Below are positions 1 through 17,954 of a stretch of DNA of 64,000 bases, one piece after another. The DNA comes from Membranipora membranacea (lineage: Eukaryota > Bryozoa > Gymnolaemata > Cheilostomatida > Membraniporidae): NCBI GenBank assembly GCA_914767715.1, contig OU612075.1:15126001-15190000 (forward strand), read 5' to 3'. Position numbers and translations under genes: made by a program. Below the pieces are notes generated by a model. The model made no database searches and was not told where the DNA came from. It saw nothing but the letters and a program-made list of their open reading frames with translations. Position 1 is the first letter of the stretch; every line of letters begins with the position of its first letter.

Positions 1-6878
<6,878 letters not shown>

Positions 6879-6918
6879 CGGAGGGAGTATTATGTGTGGA
6901 CTCTCCAAATAACCAAAA

Positions 6919-6924
6919 AATAAA
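6919..6924 (+). terminator. Poly(A) signal of TMEM144
   Basis: AATAAA lies 41 bases downstream of the TMEM144 stop codon, with nothing else gene-like between them. Confidence 0.7.
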
Positions 6925-7792
6925 CATGCAATGATCAAATGGTTACATCGCTCTTATATATATTTATATATATATATATCCTTATATGATGGTCAATTTA
7001 GTATATTTATTTCAGTTTTCAAAATTTTAAGGATCGAAGTTACTGGTTTTTGCTCTACTTCATGGTGTTAGTTTTTTGAGCGTTCAACTGGCTGGGAATT
7101 TGTGACATTCCAATGTCAAATATCCCTTTATAATGGAATGCAACAAACTGCAAGTTGGAACTGTTTGGGAATCGGGACTTCAACTGGGTTGTAATTGCTC
7201 AAAATTCATTCCTGTACACATATATAGTATTGTAATATGTATGCACTACTTATATTTCAGTATAATTTTTCTTTTTCTCAAGCCTGCCTGGGAAATGCAT
7301 GCCTATGCATTGTTAATCAATTTTTTAAGATTTCACTTTACAATTTTAGACATCACTCTCCTCAGTGCCAAATTCTGAGATATCTTATTACACCTTCTTA
7401 TTTTTACCAAAAAATATCTGTAAGTTTATTTAAGTTGCCATTAATTAAATTATATGGGTCAGGGATAGAAGTCAGAGTTTTCAATTGCATAATATTTTTA
7501 TACAATTTTAGCAACAAAACAAGCTCAGTTTTCTCACAAGAACACATCCTGTATCATTTCTCACCAATGTTTTATATTATGTTATAATTTTGTTAAAGCG
7601 TGTCTCGTATGTACGCAAGGACATATAATATGGTCTGCATGTTATGTATCAGTTCTCAGTTAGGTGAGTCCTACCAAGCATCTCAAATTTCCTCTACCAC
7701 CTTTATTTCTGTTATAAAACCATGATCTTCTTGTTTGGATTCAACTAGCTTGGAGACCTATCATTTCTGTGTTCTGTGTTTCATTTTTTTAG
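6925..7792. other. Intergenic spacer
   Basis: AT-rich DNA with a short (TA)n run near 6955-6980. Open frames here (for example 7237-7587) are Phe/Leu/Ile-rich, have no recognisable domain and no codon-like structure. I see no supported gene. Confidence 0.6.
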
Positions 7793-8153
7793 TATAGTAT
7801 CAGAACAGGCGACACAAAGGCCTCAGATTGCATCTCATCTCATTTGCAGATGTTTGAGAATACGGCAGTATTGGGATATGCTGCTGTTAAAATGTCAAAG
7901 CGTCTCAATTCCATGATTGGCCATACTTGTTCTTCGGTTACCAGAATGCGAATCAAACAAACTGCAAAGGTGAGCTAAATAACTGCTAAGGATATAATAT
8001 TCGTATTCATAGTCTAAATATTCATTACAAACTAAACATATTGTAGATAAATTTGTGGCATATGTGACATTTCATGATAATTCCTAATGTCTATTATCTG
8101 CTGTCTTTTATCTGATTGAATTTAACTCATTGCAGGACTTCGGGACTCTATAG
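7793..8153 (+). CDS. Candidate two-exon small gene or 3' end of an unseen gene
   Basis: A good acceptor (pyrimidine tract then TTTTAG ending at 7792) opens a 177-nt segment, 7793-7969, that is in frame throughout and ends at a GTGAGC donor. The next acceptor (TTGCAG, to 8135) continues the same phase for five residues (DFGTL) to TAG at 8151-8153. If translation starts at the internal ATG (7851) the product has 45 residues, beginning MFENTAVLGYAAVKMSKRL and rich in Lys, Arg and Met. There is a second in-frame acceptor directly before that ATG. I do not recognise the protein. It could be a micropeptide, the tail of a gene with unseen upstream exons, or a non-coding spliced RNA with chance frame agreement. 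Confidence 0.33.
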
Positions 8154-8810
8154 ATGGCTATTCATTGATTTAGGACTGACTGCTCAATTATCGGAGCTAA
8201 CCATCAGGTCAGATGAGACATAATTGATTAAGGAGCAATGCCACTGATTTACTTGTGTTTTTTTTGTGTGCATCAGGCATGTTAATTATTCTGTCGAATA
8301 TTCCCTGAACTAGAAAGGTTGTTGGATTTTGCCTTTAATTGTCGTAGAGGGCCGGCACTGTTGGCAAATGTCGTATGCAATCACATGTCAGAAAAAGCTC
8401 TCATCCATAGACTAATCCCATCTCAGCCTGTCTTAGTGAACTAAAGTGCTGTTGCCTATGGTGAGAGAACTTAACTCTAGTATTTAGACGTGGGAGTTAT
8501 TTGCCTTTGTTTGTGTTATCCAGCGGATCAGTCCGTGTACATGTTACGAGTGTGGGTGTAGAATGACTGGTGTAACATGAGCATCAGTAGCGCTGGCTGA
8601 CCTGGCTGACCGAACAATGTGAGCACTAAGTAACATGAAAATAGACACTGTTTGCTGAAGCGCTAATTCCTTGGGATTATATCAATGACATTGTGTATAT
8701 AGCCCTATATCAAAGTTAGCCTAACACACAACTTCTTAGATACAGTATATCATTAAATTGAGACCAAATTAAAACATGTACATCTATCTACAAGATTTTT
8801 GGTATCAGCC

Positions 8811-8866
8811 TAGTCTGAGCCCCCAGACTCTTGCCCTCTCCCACTCAATGGACCCCCTGTGAAGGA
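8811..8866 (-). repeat. Short hairpin repeat, copy A
   Basis: Contains GTCTGAGCCCCCAGAC, which is self-complementary except for its C-rich loop, followed by TCTTGCCCT and a C-rich tail. It matches in order the copies at 11376-11436 (opposite orientation) and 15526-15576. Confidence 0.6.
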
Positions 8867-9448
8867 AGCCGCGTTCAGCCATGTTGCGCTGCCAATAGAT
8901 TTTTAACTCTTTTTTTAACATGACTTGCATGACAAGTCTACTTTGGAGTGCCTAACTTGATCTTGAGTTTTGTGCTGACACATCTAGAGTGACTTCAGAT
9001 GCAAAATACAACATGTGTTTAAAATTTTTCCAAAGTCAACAGATTTGTTTTGCAGTTTCCTCTGCATTACTGATCATACATTAGCCCCACACCCATCAAA
9101 TTATAAACCGGTATACAATTTCTACTTAACTTGAAATATATTTATAATTGCCATGTCTAGCCTCATTTTGCGCCTCTCTAACGATTAATGAAGTATAAAA
9201 GAGAAACGACAGGTCAAGCTAACTGCCATTAACCGGAGGCTATAATTAAATTAGAATAAGACTGTGGGTGTATCTTTGTGTGAAATCAAACTTTCGATCA
9301 TGGATGTCTTGGTCAATGCTTCATTCCTCACTTTCCCTTGACATATGTCAACCAAAATATTCATGAAACACCTGATTTATTTTTCTTCTTCCTCAAAAAA
9401 TTGACCAGTTTAAAGTTTATATAAAATATACCCAAGCAGAGTTGATTA

Positions 9449-9525
9449 AGCTAAATTAAAAGCTGGCTACCATATTTACTCACCCTCTGCACTCTATATA
9501 GACTTCCATCTCGGCTAGCCAAATT
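9449..9525. repeat. Dispersed repeat, copy 1
   Basis: AAGCTAAATTAAAAGCTGGCTA, then a diverged middle, then CTATATAGACTTCCATCT and CGGCTAGCC. The same order of words occurs at about 62098-62170 (AAGCTAAATTAAGGCTAGCTA, TATATAGACTCCCACTC, TGGCTAGCG). This is an old interspersed repeat of unknown type. Confidence 0.5.
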
Positions 9526-10299
9526 TAGTGCCAGCCAAATTTAAGTCAACCCGAGCACACTACAAAAAACTCAAGCTGACATTTACCCCCATTTCATACT
9601 TGTCTAAATATTAACTGATTAAAATTGTAAAACAACACATATTCTAAACGAACAAAATTCTAAATCCTGGCTTTAATTCCTGATTCTACTTTTCTTAACA
9701 CAGCAACAACCTTTCATTTCCTCCATGCTTTGCAGTTCAAACATAGATTATTGTACTTTTGTAATATTGTTTACTGACAGCATTGACTATGACATGTTAA
9801 ATCCACTCAAAATGTTTGCTGTAAATAATTAAACACTATTTACTTTTGGGAATACCTGTAAAGAAAAACGCCCACTAATCTCGCATGCGATCTAAGGTTA
9901 TTATTACAGGGTGGCGCCTTATAACAGCCTAACTTTCTAAATAAAAATCTTAGTCTATATAGAATACTTGGTACTGCATATTGAAGGAGAATATAATATA
10001 GTAATGCTACTGAATTGTATCATAGAAATCTCTATACTCTATTATGAAGCAGTATATAGACTGCAGACTGAGATTGGGTTTTAGAGTGTGCTAGACTGTG
10101 TCGTTAGAGAGGAACATTTCAATAGAGACTAGGATTGATTTTATTTAATTACCTGTACCCGGCTCTTACTAACTGAAGTACTGTGATTATTAGAAGTGAA
10201 GCAGTCTTTACTCGCATGCTAAAGAAGCACTTAGATCTCCCTCCCTACCTCACATGTACAGACTGACACACATTACAGAGTTACTGGTGTGGGGATATA

Positions 10300-10365
10300 G
10301 AGGACTAACGTGGCCGAGATACAGGTGACTCGGATTCAGGCAGCGCTGATACTTCTGCGACCTAG
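10300..10365 (+). promoter_or_regulatory. Probable 5'UTR exon of the GALNT gene
   Basis: A less AT-rich segment ends in a near-consensus donor, CCTAG|GTAAGTG, at 10365/10366, with no open frame of its own. The next suitable acceptor, ATTAACAG ending at 11554, sits 27 bases before the GALNT start codon. The 5' boundary is not defined by sequence; the start coordinate is approximate. Confidence 0.5.
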
Positions 10366-11375
10366 GTAAGTGTCCGTTGGGTTAGGGCAATCTTTTATTG
10401 ACATTTGAATGGCCTGATAAATGTCTTCTATGTTGCTTCATATTTTAGTGCTGTGTGGGTTTTTATGTTCTACTGTGTATTGTTCAAAATTAAAATGCCT
10501 GACATTAAGATTAATTTACAGGGGTAAATTACACTCAAGATATGGCTAAGTGGCTTTATGTGGGTGGATTCAATTCTACACTGCTGTTACCTGTTTTCTT
10601 GTCCTTCTGCTTTTTTCCATGCAAAAATAAGGCTGGCACTATGTTGCAGGACAAAGACCAAAGAAGGGAGGGGTGGGCAATGGGCAGAAAATTAGGGAGT
10701 TTATTTACCTGAACTGTGTATGTCGTATGAACTCTTTGTACTACACACAGAAATCCTGTCCTGGTGGGTGTTGTGCTTGGCTACTCAATTTACACATGAA
10801 TTATGTCTGTGAGGTGTTTCAAAGAAACTCCATTAATTCTGTCAGTTATTGTTAACTTTCCATTATGACAAAACAATGACAGGGCATTTCGATGCTGGCC
10901 ATCAATAAAACACTATTGTGTGACTTAATAATGCAGCAAGTGCTCTGAACAAACCCGGTGTTGATTAGGCTCAGTTTCAGTAGGCACTTCATACATGCTA
11001 AGCACTTTATTGCAGAAAAGTAATTGTAAAATAGAAATTTAAACTGAAAGTTGTGTTTTTTGTGCTGTTCTCTCTTGACTCGAATACTGGGATGTTCACC
11101 TGACAGCACACAATCTTTAACAGTAAGGTAACTTGTTTGATTCAACCATTCTTCCAGGTTAAAAACAGTGTTTGTGAGAGAAATTAGCTCGATACAATCT
11201 CATTTGTTAACCATAAACATTACATACACTTTGCTTGTATTTATATATTTTTCCATAGATTTTTGACTTGACTGTAAGAACAAAAAAAACAGCCTCTGTC
11301 ATGGTACTGTAATGCCACACATTTAACAAAGGTTCTGATTGTCAACAAAAAATATTACCAGTATTAAACCTGCAT

Positions 11376-11436
11376 TCCCTGCATTCCCTCGCCGGGGGGC
11401 CGTTGGACGAGGGGCAAAAGTCTGGGGGGCTCAGAC
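11376..11436 (+). mobile_element. 61-bp insertion flanked by an 11-bp direct repeat (hairpin repeat, copy B)
   Basis: The identical words TAAACCTGCAT at 11365-11375 and 11437-11447 bracket a 61-bp GC-rich segment containing GTCTGGGGGGCTCAGAC. The segment is absent from the flanking context, which looks like a target-site duplication. The inserted sequence is the reverse complement of the repeat at 8811-8866 and lies in the 5'UTR intron of GALNT. Confidence 0.65.
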
Positions 11437-11581
11437 TAAACCTGCATAGTTGTATGTTGTGGTGGTATGATTAGTAAATCTAAATTAAGATATTACATAA
11501 GCTGTCAGTACATTGATAACATAACATCACTCATATAATATAGCATATTAACAGGTTATGTTGTGAGCTGCCGAATTAGCC

Positions 11582-14500
11582 ATGGTGTCTCGAAGGACTA
11601 AGAGTTTTGTAAAGCAGGGCGTCACAGGCGGTGCCCTTATATGGATAGTATTACTGGTCATACATCACCAGACTAAGGTCAGAAGTCGTGACGGTGGTGG
11701 TCAGGAGGATCTTGTACGGCTCAGAGGGATAAAGAATAGTCAGGCTGGAGGAGAACATATATATAACAGGTGTGCTCATTCGTCTTTGTGCGCTTGCTAG
11801 TCTAAGTCTAAGTCTAGCCTGTCTCTACAAAGCCTTCAGGATAGTCTGGATCTGATCCAACCTTTGTTACATCCTAGAATTCTCACACAAAGCCTTCAGG
11901 ATAGTCTGGAGCTGATCCAACCTTTGTTACATCCTAGAATTCTCACACAAAGCCTTCAGGATAGTCTGGATCTGATCCAACCTTTGTTACATCCTAGAAT
12001 TCTCACACAAACCTTGAGGTGGGATAGGTGGGCTTATCATACTGTATATCTGCCATAGTAAATATCTAAATACAAAAATCTTTTGTTAGTAACCAGCAAA
12101 TCATAAGTAATATTTATTGTTGCTTGAAATTCTTACTATGTAATGGTATTTCCGGATGTGGATGACTCTGACTGATTCCTTCAACTGGAACAGAACTCGC
12201 TCTCATTCTTCATTGAATTCGTTGTCCACTTTAGTGATATAGATAAATCATCACAAAGGCTTGGTCCGAGTATTAGAATACTCCTTTAAATTGCTCTATT
12301 CTCTCGGAGTAAAATCATGATTCTAAAATCTTGATACTATTCTAGTATACGGACATGCAATGGGTTCTCAGGCAGTTCAAATTAATTGAGATTGGTCTAA
12401 GAATTGATGTTTTCAATCAGATATATTCATATCTTTGCTTTACTTTGCAGCATAGACACAAATAGTATAGGTGATGAGCGTATGATGGAGATCATCTCCC
12501 CTACTGAGGGAGGGGGTGAGAATGCAGAGTTATCCTCACTCAGAGATAAGATATACAGCTCTCCTCGATCTAGTGATGAGAAGTACGCTATTAATGAGAC
12601 TAAGAGTCAGGATATATCACTCACAAGAGATATACCCGACACAAGACCTGATGACTGTGTCAATATAGAATACGATATAACCTCACTACCCACCATCAGG
12701 TACACACAAGGCTGTTATTACACAGATATGTCTTTATCGAATAGTATACTTAATTTTTCTTTGGAGAAATGAGCAGGATTTGAGAGGAAGATCACTGGGT
12801 TGCGACTTCTGACGGTATCAATCAGGCCTGATTGATTGCACTGAATGTGCATCCGTTCAACTCCCTTCTCCACCTGAAACATACTTTGCGATAACAAATA
12901 CTTAACATTCTCGATTTCTTCAATGTCATGCTAAGATGTTTTTAGTCAAGCTACCATATTTATTTTCCATGAGAGCTTTTTAGCCTCCCCTCCCCTCCCC
13001 TGAAACATATATTGTCATAAGCTGTCTAATACTGATACGCTTGTATTTGTAGTGTGATAATTCCCATGTACAATGAAGCTCCTTCCATACTTCTGCGGAC
13101 AGTTCACAGTTTCCTGTCTAGGACTCCGCCCTCTTTACTAGCTGATATTATTATAGTAGATGACATGAGTACTAATGAAAATATGAAACAGGTGCTAACC
13201 GACTATGTGGACAAACTTCCATCTGTGGTGAGTAGCTAATGGCAGACATGATTTCTGGCTTCTGATTGGTCGTAAAGTGGTGTAGTATCTAGCCAATGTG
13301 TTGGTTGTGATTGGTCTTCTCCACATTCACCAACCAGAGCCAACACATTGGCTATGTAGTATCTGTTGAATTATTTTCTGATATTTAGCTTATTGTCTTA
13401 CCCTGGCAATTGAGAAGACAACTCACAACCTCCAATGCTTATGTTATAATCAGCAATACTAAGATCAAGAGTTGATCAGATTTCCTTAGCTAGGGCATGT
13501 ATGGTTCCCTCATTCAGCATCTGTAATGGCATGAGAAGCGAGTCTAACTGCTGGAAAAAACCATCAAATACGATTGGTTTGATCTTGAATCACCTCAATC
13601 TCAAATTTGATTTGTTTTCTTCTAGGTCAGAGTGTTGAGACTCAAAAAGAAGGCACATCTAATCAAAGCGAGAATGGCCGGAGCTTCTGTGGCTCGTGGT
13701 GATGTCTTATACTTCCAAGATGGTCATACTGAGGTATTAAAATATTTGAAAATAAGGGATGCAACAACCAAAATTCCACACTCTATTCATTTAGTCACTT
13801 CTCCTCAAGTGATGAGAGCCGTAGCTATATAAAGTGTTACACACTGCGTGCGAATTTATACGTATACAAATGATTTTCTTTTCAGTACCATATTTTCAAG
13901 GATTACTATTTGTTTTCTTGAAGATAATTCTCATGCATATTTCAATTTGCAGCATATAATATTGGGGGCCCGTTGAATAGGGCGGTCAAATAAGACCTAG
14001 TGTATGGAAAAAAAAATGGTGTAAATCTGTATTCTGTATTTTTTTGTAGGTGAATGTAGGCTGGGCTGAGCCTATGCTCTCATATATAAAAGCTCATCCT
14101 AAGACTATAGTACAGCCAGCTGTAGATACTATAGATCAGTGGAGTATAGAGTATGAGCAGAGGAGTCACTACACAACCGATGATATGTGGAGAGGAGTCT
14201 TCTTATGGGATATGAGGTATGTATTTATTGAATAAAATTATTGTCATGTATTTATTCCTTTTGGGTAAGAAGTGGATATTTATTGTAATTTATTTATTAT
14301 ATTGTATATATTGAAAGTATTTAATGTAATTCATTTATCAAGATGTATCTATCGTCATTTATTTATTCCTCTAGAATATGAGGTATATGTTTATTGTATT
14401 TATGAATTTTTTCCTCAGCCACAGATGCATTATATGACTATGACATGGTAACAATCTAAAACTACTGTTGATGACTTGACGTCATGACTCAGCTTATTTG

Positions 14501-17500
14501 TGTTTTCATCGCTAGGTATAAAGGTGTTACATCTAACAAACTTCTTAATTGATTGGTAGATATGCGTGGCATAAAACTCCAGAGAAGTATAAGTTCTGGA
14601 GATCGTCTCAAGCTGAGCCGTACCCCTGTCCTATACTGGTGGGCTGCTCAATAGCTGTAGATAAAAAATACTTCACAGATATCGGAGGTTTTGATACAGG
14701 ACTCGATATCTGGGGCGGTGAGCAGGTATGTGGTGGTTTGTGTCTATGATTGGTAATTTGTTTATTTGATTTACCCATAAGAATTAATCAGAAACATGCT
14801 AGATATGCAAACAAAAGTTTTAGTACTGATAAAAACATTGTAAAAATAAATAAACCAACATAGGCTGTGCCTCAGATTCTCATGGATAAAAAGGCAAAAT
14901 ATTATCTAACATTCCATCATATTTATTATGGTGTTATTATGCTGATGATTGACAGCAAAAATGGATTTTTTTAAATTTTAATACCATCTCCTTTTATTTT
15001 TTATATGTCAACTACTATATTATTACTTTGTTTTGGTTAATTTTAGATTGAGCTATCATTCAGAGCATGGATGTGTGGAGGTCGAGTTGTTATCCACCCC
15101 TGTGCCAGGAGTGGGCACATATTTAAACCCTGGATGAAGGGAGATGTCAACTGGAAGCAAAGGGAGGTCGCAATAGCTAAAAATAATATAAGGTAGGCAG
15201 TACTTACGGAGAAGATATATTATATGTAGGTTTGTCTGAGTTACTACTGTAAGTTGACTAAAATCTATGAGCAAAAGTCTCTGAATCAAACTTATGTATG
15301 ATGAGTGTGTTGTCTGTATGAAAAGAAAACAAGATATAATTTTCCATTGATGTCTCCAGAAGTTTTGTATTAAGTTGATTGGATGCTTTCATCTTATGGA
15401 TTGATTTACAGGATAGGGGAGAGTTGGATGGAGAGATATACATCTTATTACTATGCAGCTAATAGAATATATGACTTCAAATGGGTCGACTTAAATGAAG
15501 AGGTAAGATATTGGCTATATGGCTAGTCTGGATTCTCCAGACTCTTGCCCCAGCACAACAGCCTCCCCCTCCCCGGTATGGGTAGATACTAAACTAAGCT
15601 CTCACAACACTTTCCATCCATGCGTGGCAGTTGAAATTAATATCAATCTAGGTTTCAATCATTTGCAAAACCTTATCCCAAACCAAGTATTTCCAGTATT
15701 ATAATAGTTGTCTCATCATGACATCTAGACATTAACACACATTGTTGTATTTCAGGAGAAGGCAGGAGTTTTAGAAAGACGAAAGCTCAAAAAGGATTTG
15801 AAGTGTGAGAATTTTGACTGGTATCTCGATAATGTGTTACCGGAATTAAAAAAACCACCAACAGATGCCAGATTCTATGGTGAGCTATCCACTTGTGTTA
15901 ACCTGAGTAAATGAAAAGTTTAACAACTTGGAAACCTATCTTCCTGTTAGAACCAGGGAGGGTGGAAACAGCTAAAAAATGTGAATAATAAATATGGAGT
16001 TGTCTTCTTAGTTTTCGTAGATAGACAACTCTGAGCATAGGGAACTTATTAGAAATAACTTCGCTAGAATACACTTTGGCATGTCTTGTTACTATCAAAC
16101 TGACACATATCTGCTTACAGGAGAAGTAGGAAATGATAAATCAAAGATGTGCCTTACTGTACATGATGACCGATATGTGGGTCTGACCCTCGATTGTTGG
16201 ATGTATAGCAGATTACAAGAACAGGTAGGACAGACATTCAGAGACTGCCTAAAACAAGTTTGCTCCCTCTGCGGTGGCGGATTGATATTGTTAAAGTCAG
16301 ATATTGAGGTGCTGCCCAAGAGCTTCATACACAGCCTTTTAGGTATTGTTCCGCATTCACTGAGGGGACAAACAATTGTTCTAGAGACCGTCATGCTGAT
16401 ATCATCATGAATATCCTTGTTAATATCCAATCTCCTTGCTATAATTTGTATATGTAATATTTTTTACTCAAATACATGCATTCTTATTGGTGTCCCCTGG
16501 TACTGAACCTGTGCCCTGGTACTGAACCTGTCCCCTGGTACTGAACCTGTCCCCTGGTACTGAACCTGTCCTCTGGTACTGAACCTGTGCCCTGGTACTG
16601 AACCTGTCCCCTGGTACTGAACCTGTCCCCTGGTACTGAACCTGTCCTCTGGTACTGAACCTGTCCCCTGGTACTGAACCTGTCCCCTGGTACTGAACCT
16701 GTCCCCTGGTACTGAACCTGTCCTCTGGTACTGAACCTGTCCCCTGGTACTGAACCTGTCCCCTGGTACTGAACCTGTCCCCTGGTACTGAACCTGTCCC
16801 CTGGTACTGAACCTGTAGAGACTTGATTTTCAGCCTGACACTTATTCATAAAGTTAGCACATCTGGACTTATGCTTATGTATTAATGGTGACTCTAACAC
16901 AGACAAACCACCTGCAATTAAATAGGGAAGTCAAATAAGACCTGTAAAGAAGAAGAAAAAAGATATATATGTATATTTATATTCAGGTCTAATCATTGAC
17001 TTCTCTAGCCATTTCCATATTTGTATATTTCAAATGTTCCTACTTGTTTTAGGCTGAGTTCACATTCAGAGATGACGGGCTGATGATGTACGGCCCTTAC
17101 TGTGTGATTGTGAATAAGGCTAACTTATTACAGCTTGTTGTATGCTCAGAAGTACCACATGATCATGGTACGGTCACATTTGAGCTGCAAGGAAGAGGAC
17201 AAACAACTGGTGTGATCAGGTAATTTTTTATCCTCTTTAGTGAGAAGAGGAAGTAGAACATGTAAAGTGATGTTTATTTCATATTATCGGTTAATCCTAT
17301 CTGCAAGGGCGTTGAATAAATGATGAAAGCTCATGCAATACCACTAATCCCGCCGGTTGTGAGTGAAATCAAGCTCAAGGATCACAGCTTCGATTCTCAT
17401 CACTAACTCACGTCCAATGCACAGCTAAATCATTAAGTCTAACATCAAACACCGTTATTGCAGCCTTTTAGCAGATATCATAGACTGTCCCTCTCAAATC

Positions 17501-17954
17501 TATATTTTTGGATCAATTGACCCATTCGGCTACATAGAAACACACAATGTTTTATATATAGCACAAATTTACTTGGGTGTGAAAATTAAGTGCAGGGCAT
17601 TTGTAACTAGAATAGCATGGAATGAAATAACTTTTAAAGATAATGTAAAAAGATGGTTAGAATATTTAGATCAACAAGGTTCGTTGGTCTAATAAAACTT
17701 TACATGAATACTGTTACGATAAGCTTTCTTCACCCTATTACAGATACAGACAGGCTGGTTATGAGGACAGATGTCTGGAGCAGGTCACTAATATTATGGA
17801 GACACACTACAGAGAACAGATGCCTCAGTTTGGAGCCTGTAACTCTGACAACAGGTTCCAGTACTGGCTGGTAAATTATCACTTTGAGTATAAGTTTGTA
17901 CCCGAGCCTCTGTTCCCAGGTGATGTTAGATTCTCTAATCACTCAACTTCCTGA
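11582..17954 (+). CDS. GALNT: Polypeptide N-acetylgalactosaminyltransferase (GT27), 631 aa
   Basis: Exons: 11582-11769, 12451-12699, 13053-13227, 13626-13733, 14050-14216, 14560-14725, 15047-15192, 15412-15502, 15756-15879, 16121-16224, 17053-17219, 17744-17954. The phases close exactly to 631 residues. It is a type II Golgi enzyme that starts mucin-type O-glycans by adding GalNAc to Ser/Thr: cytosolic basic start, signal anchor about residues 13-28, acidic stem, GT-A catalytic domain about 125-430, C-terminal ricin-type lectin domain about 470-625. Seen motifs: [28 protein letters not shown], the metal-binding DxH as QDGHTE (D236, H238), [14 protein letters not shown] and [12 protein letters not shown]. 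Usual family forms are DAHCE or DSHCE, VCPIID and WGGEN; here the first two lose their Cys (QDGHTE, VQPAVD) and the last reads WGGEQ. Metal and donor residues remain, so activity is plausible. It may be a divergent paralogue. The single start ATG precedes the anchor. Confidence 0.93.
11827..12010 (+). repeat. Three-copy 60-bp tandem repeat in GALNT intron
   Basis: The unit begins ACAAAGCCTTCAGGATAGTC and recurs at an exact 60-base period from about 11827, 11887 and 11947, with only one base change between copies (TGGATCTGATC / TGGAGCTGATC), then breaks off after 12008. The length is a multiple of three, so it stays open as a 20-residue repeat, but it lies between donor 11770 and acceptor 12450 and is not needed for the GALNT frame. 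Confidence 0.9.
13281..13363. mobile_element. MITE with perfect 15-bp inverted repeats and 9-bp target duplication
   Basis: Inside a GALNT intron, TAGCCAATGTGTTGG (from 13290) pairs with CCAACACATTGGCTA (to 13354). The flanking words TGTAGTATC at 13281-13289 and 13355-13363 are identical, as expected for a 9-bp target-site duplication. The 65-bp element has no coding capacity. A diverged relative lies at 46066-46105. Confidence 0.8.
13974..13996. repeat. Short dispersed word shared by two GALNT introns
   Basis: AATAGGG, two variable bases, then GTCAAATAAGACCT. The same string recurs at 16920-16942 in a different intron of the same gene. The origin is unknown. Confidence 0.6.
15526..15576 (+). 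mobile_element. Short hairpin repeat, copy C, with near-identical 8-bp flanks
   Basis: GTCTGGATTCTCCAGAC hairpin, then TCTTGCCCC and a C-rich tail, matching copies at 8811 and 11376. The flanks TATGGCTA (15518-15525) and TATGGGTA (15577-15584) look like a mutated target-site duplication. It lies in a GALNT intron. Confidence 0.6.
16494..16816. repeat. 19-bp minisatellite, about 17 copies, in GALNT intron
   Basis: The unit CTGGTACTGAACCTGTCCC recurs every 19 bases with three sequence variants (TCCC, TGCC, TCCT at the junction). As 19 is not a multiple of three, one unit read through all three phases gives a 19-residue pseudo-repeat on the minus strand, an open frame without function. It sits between the first two exons of the lectin domain. 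Confidence 0.95.
17321..17410 (+). repeat. tRNA-like segment (possible SINE head or tRNA pseudogene)
   Basis: AAGCTCATGCAATA resembles a pol III A box, and GCTTCGATTCT, about 60 bases on, is a good B box (consensus GGTTCGANTCC). GATGA before and TCATC after could pair as a short acceptor stem. The T-stem does not pair, so it is not a functional tRNA gene. It lies in the last GALNT intron. Confidence 0.35.

Larger units (their letters stand above)
8154..10290. other. Intergenic spacer with dispersed repeats
   Basis: No exon-like segment found. It holds one copy of a short GC-rich hairpin repeat (8811-8866, reverse orientation to the copy near 11400) and one copy of a longer dispersed repeat (about 9449-9525) also present near 62098. 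The right end presumably contains the GALNT promoter. I can point to no specific promoter element. Confidence 0.55.

Noticed and set aside
7133-7587. Two overlapping plus-strand frames (81 and 116 codons)
   Set aside because: Phe/Ile/Tyr-rich translation of AT-rich spacer, without splice context or homology that I can see.
16081-16410. 109-codon plus-strand and 111-codon minus-strand overlapping frames
   Set aside because: Only 16121-16224 is a GALNT exon. The extension past 16224 runs into an intron beginning GTAGGA.
16484-16906. 140-codon minus-strand frame with a 19-residue repeat
   Set aside because: Produced by the 19-bp minisatellite read through three phases. It lies inside a GALNT intron and has no start context or domain.
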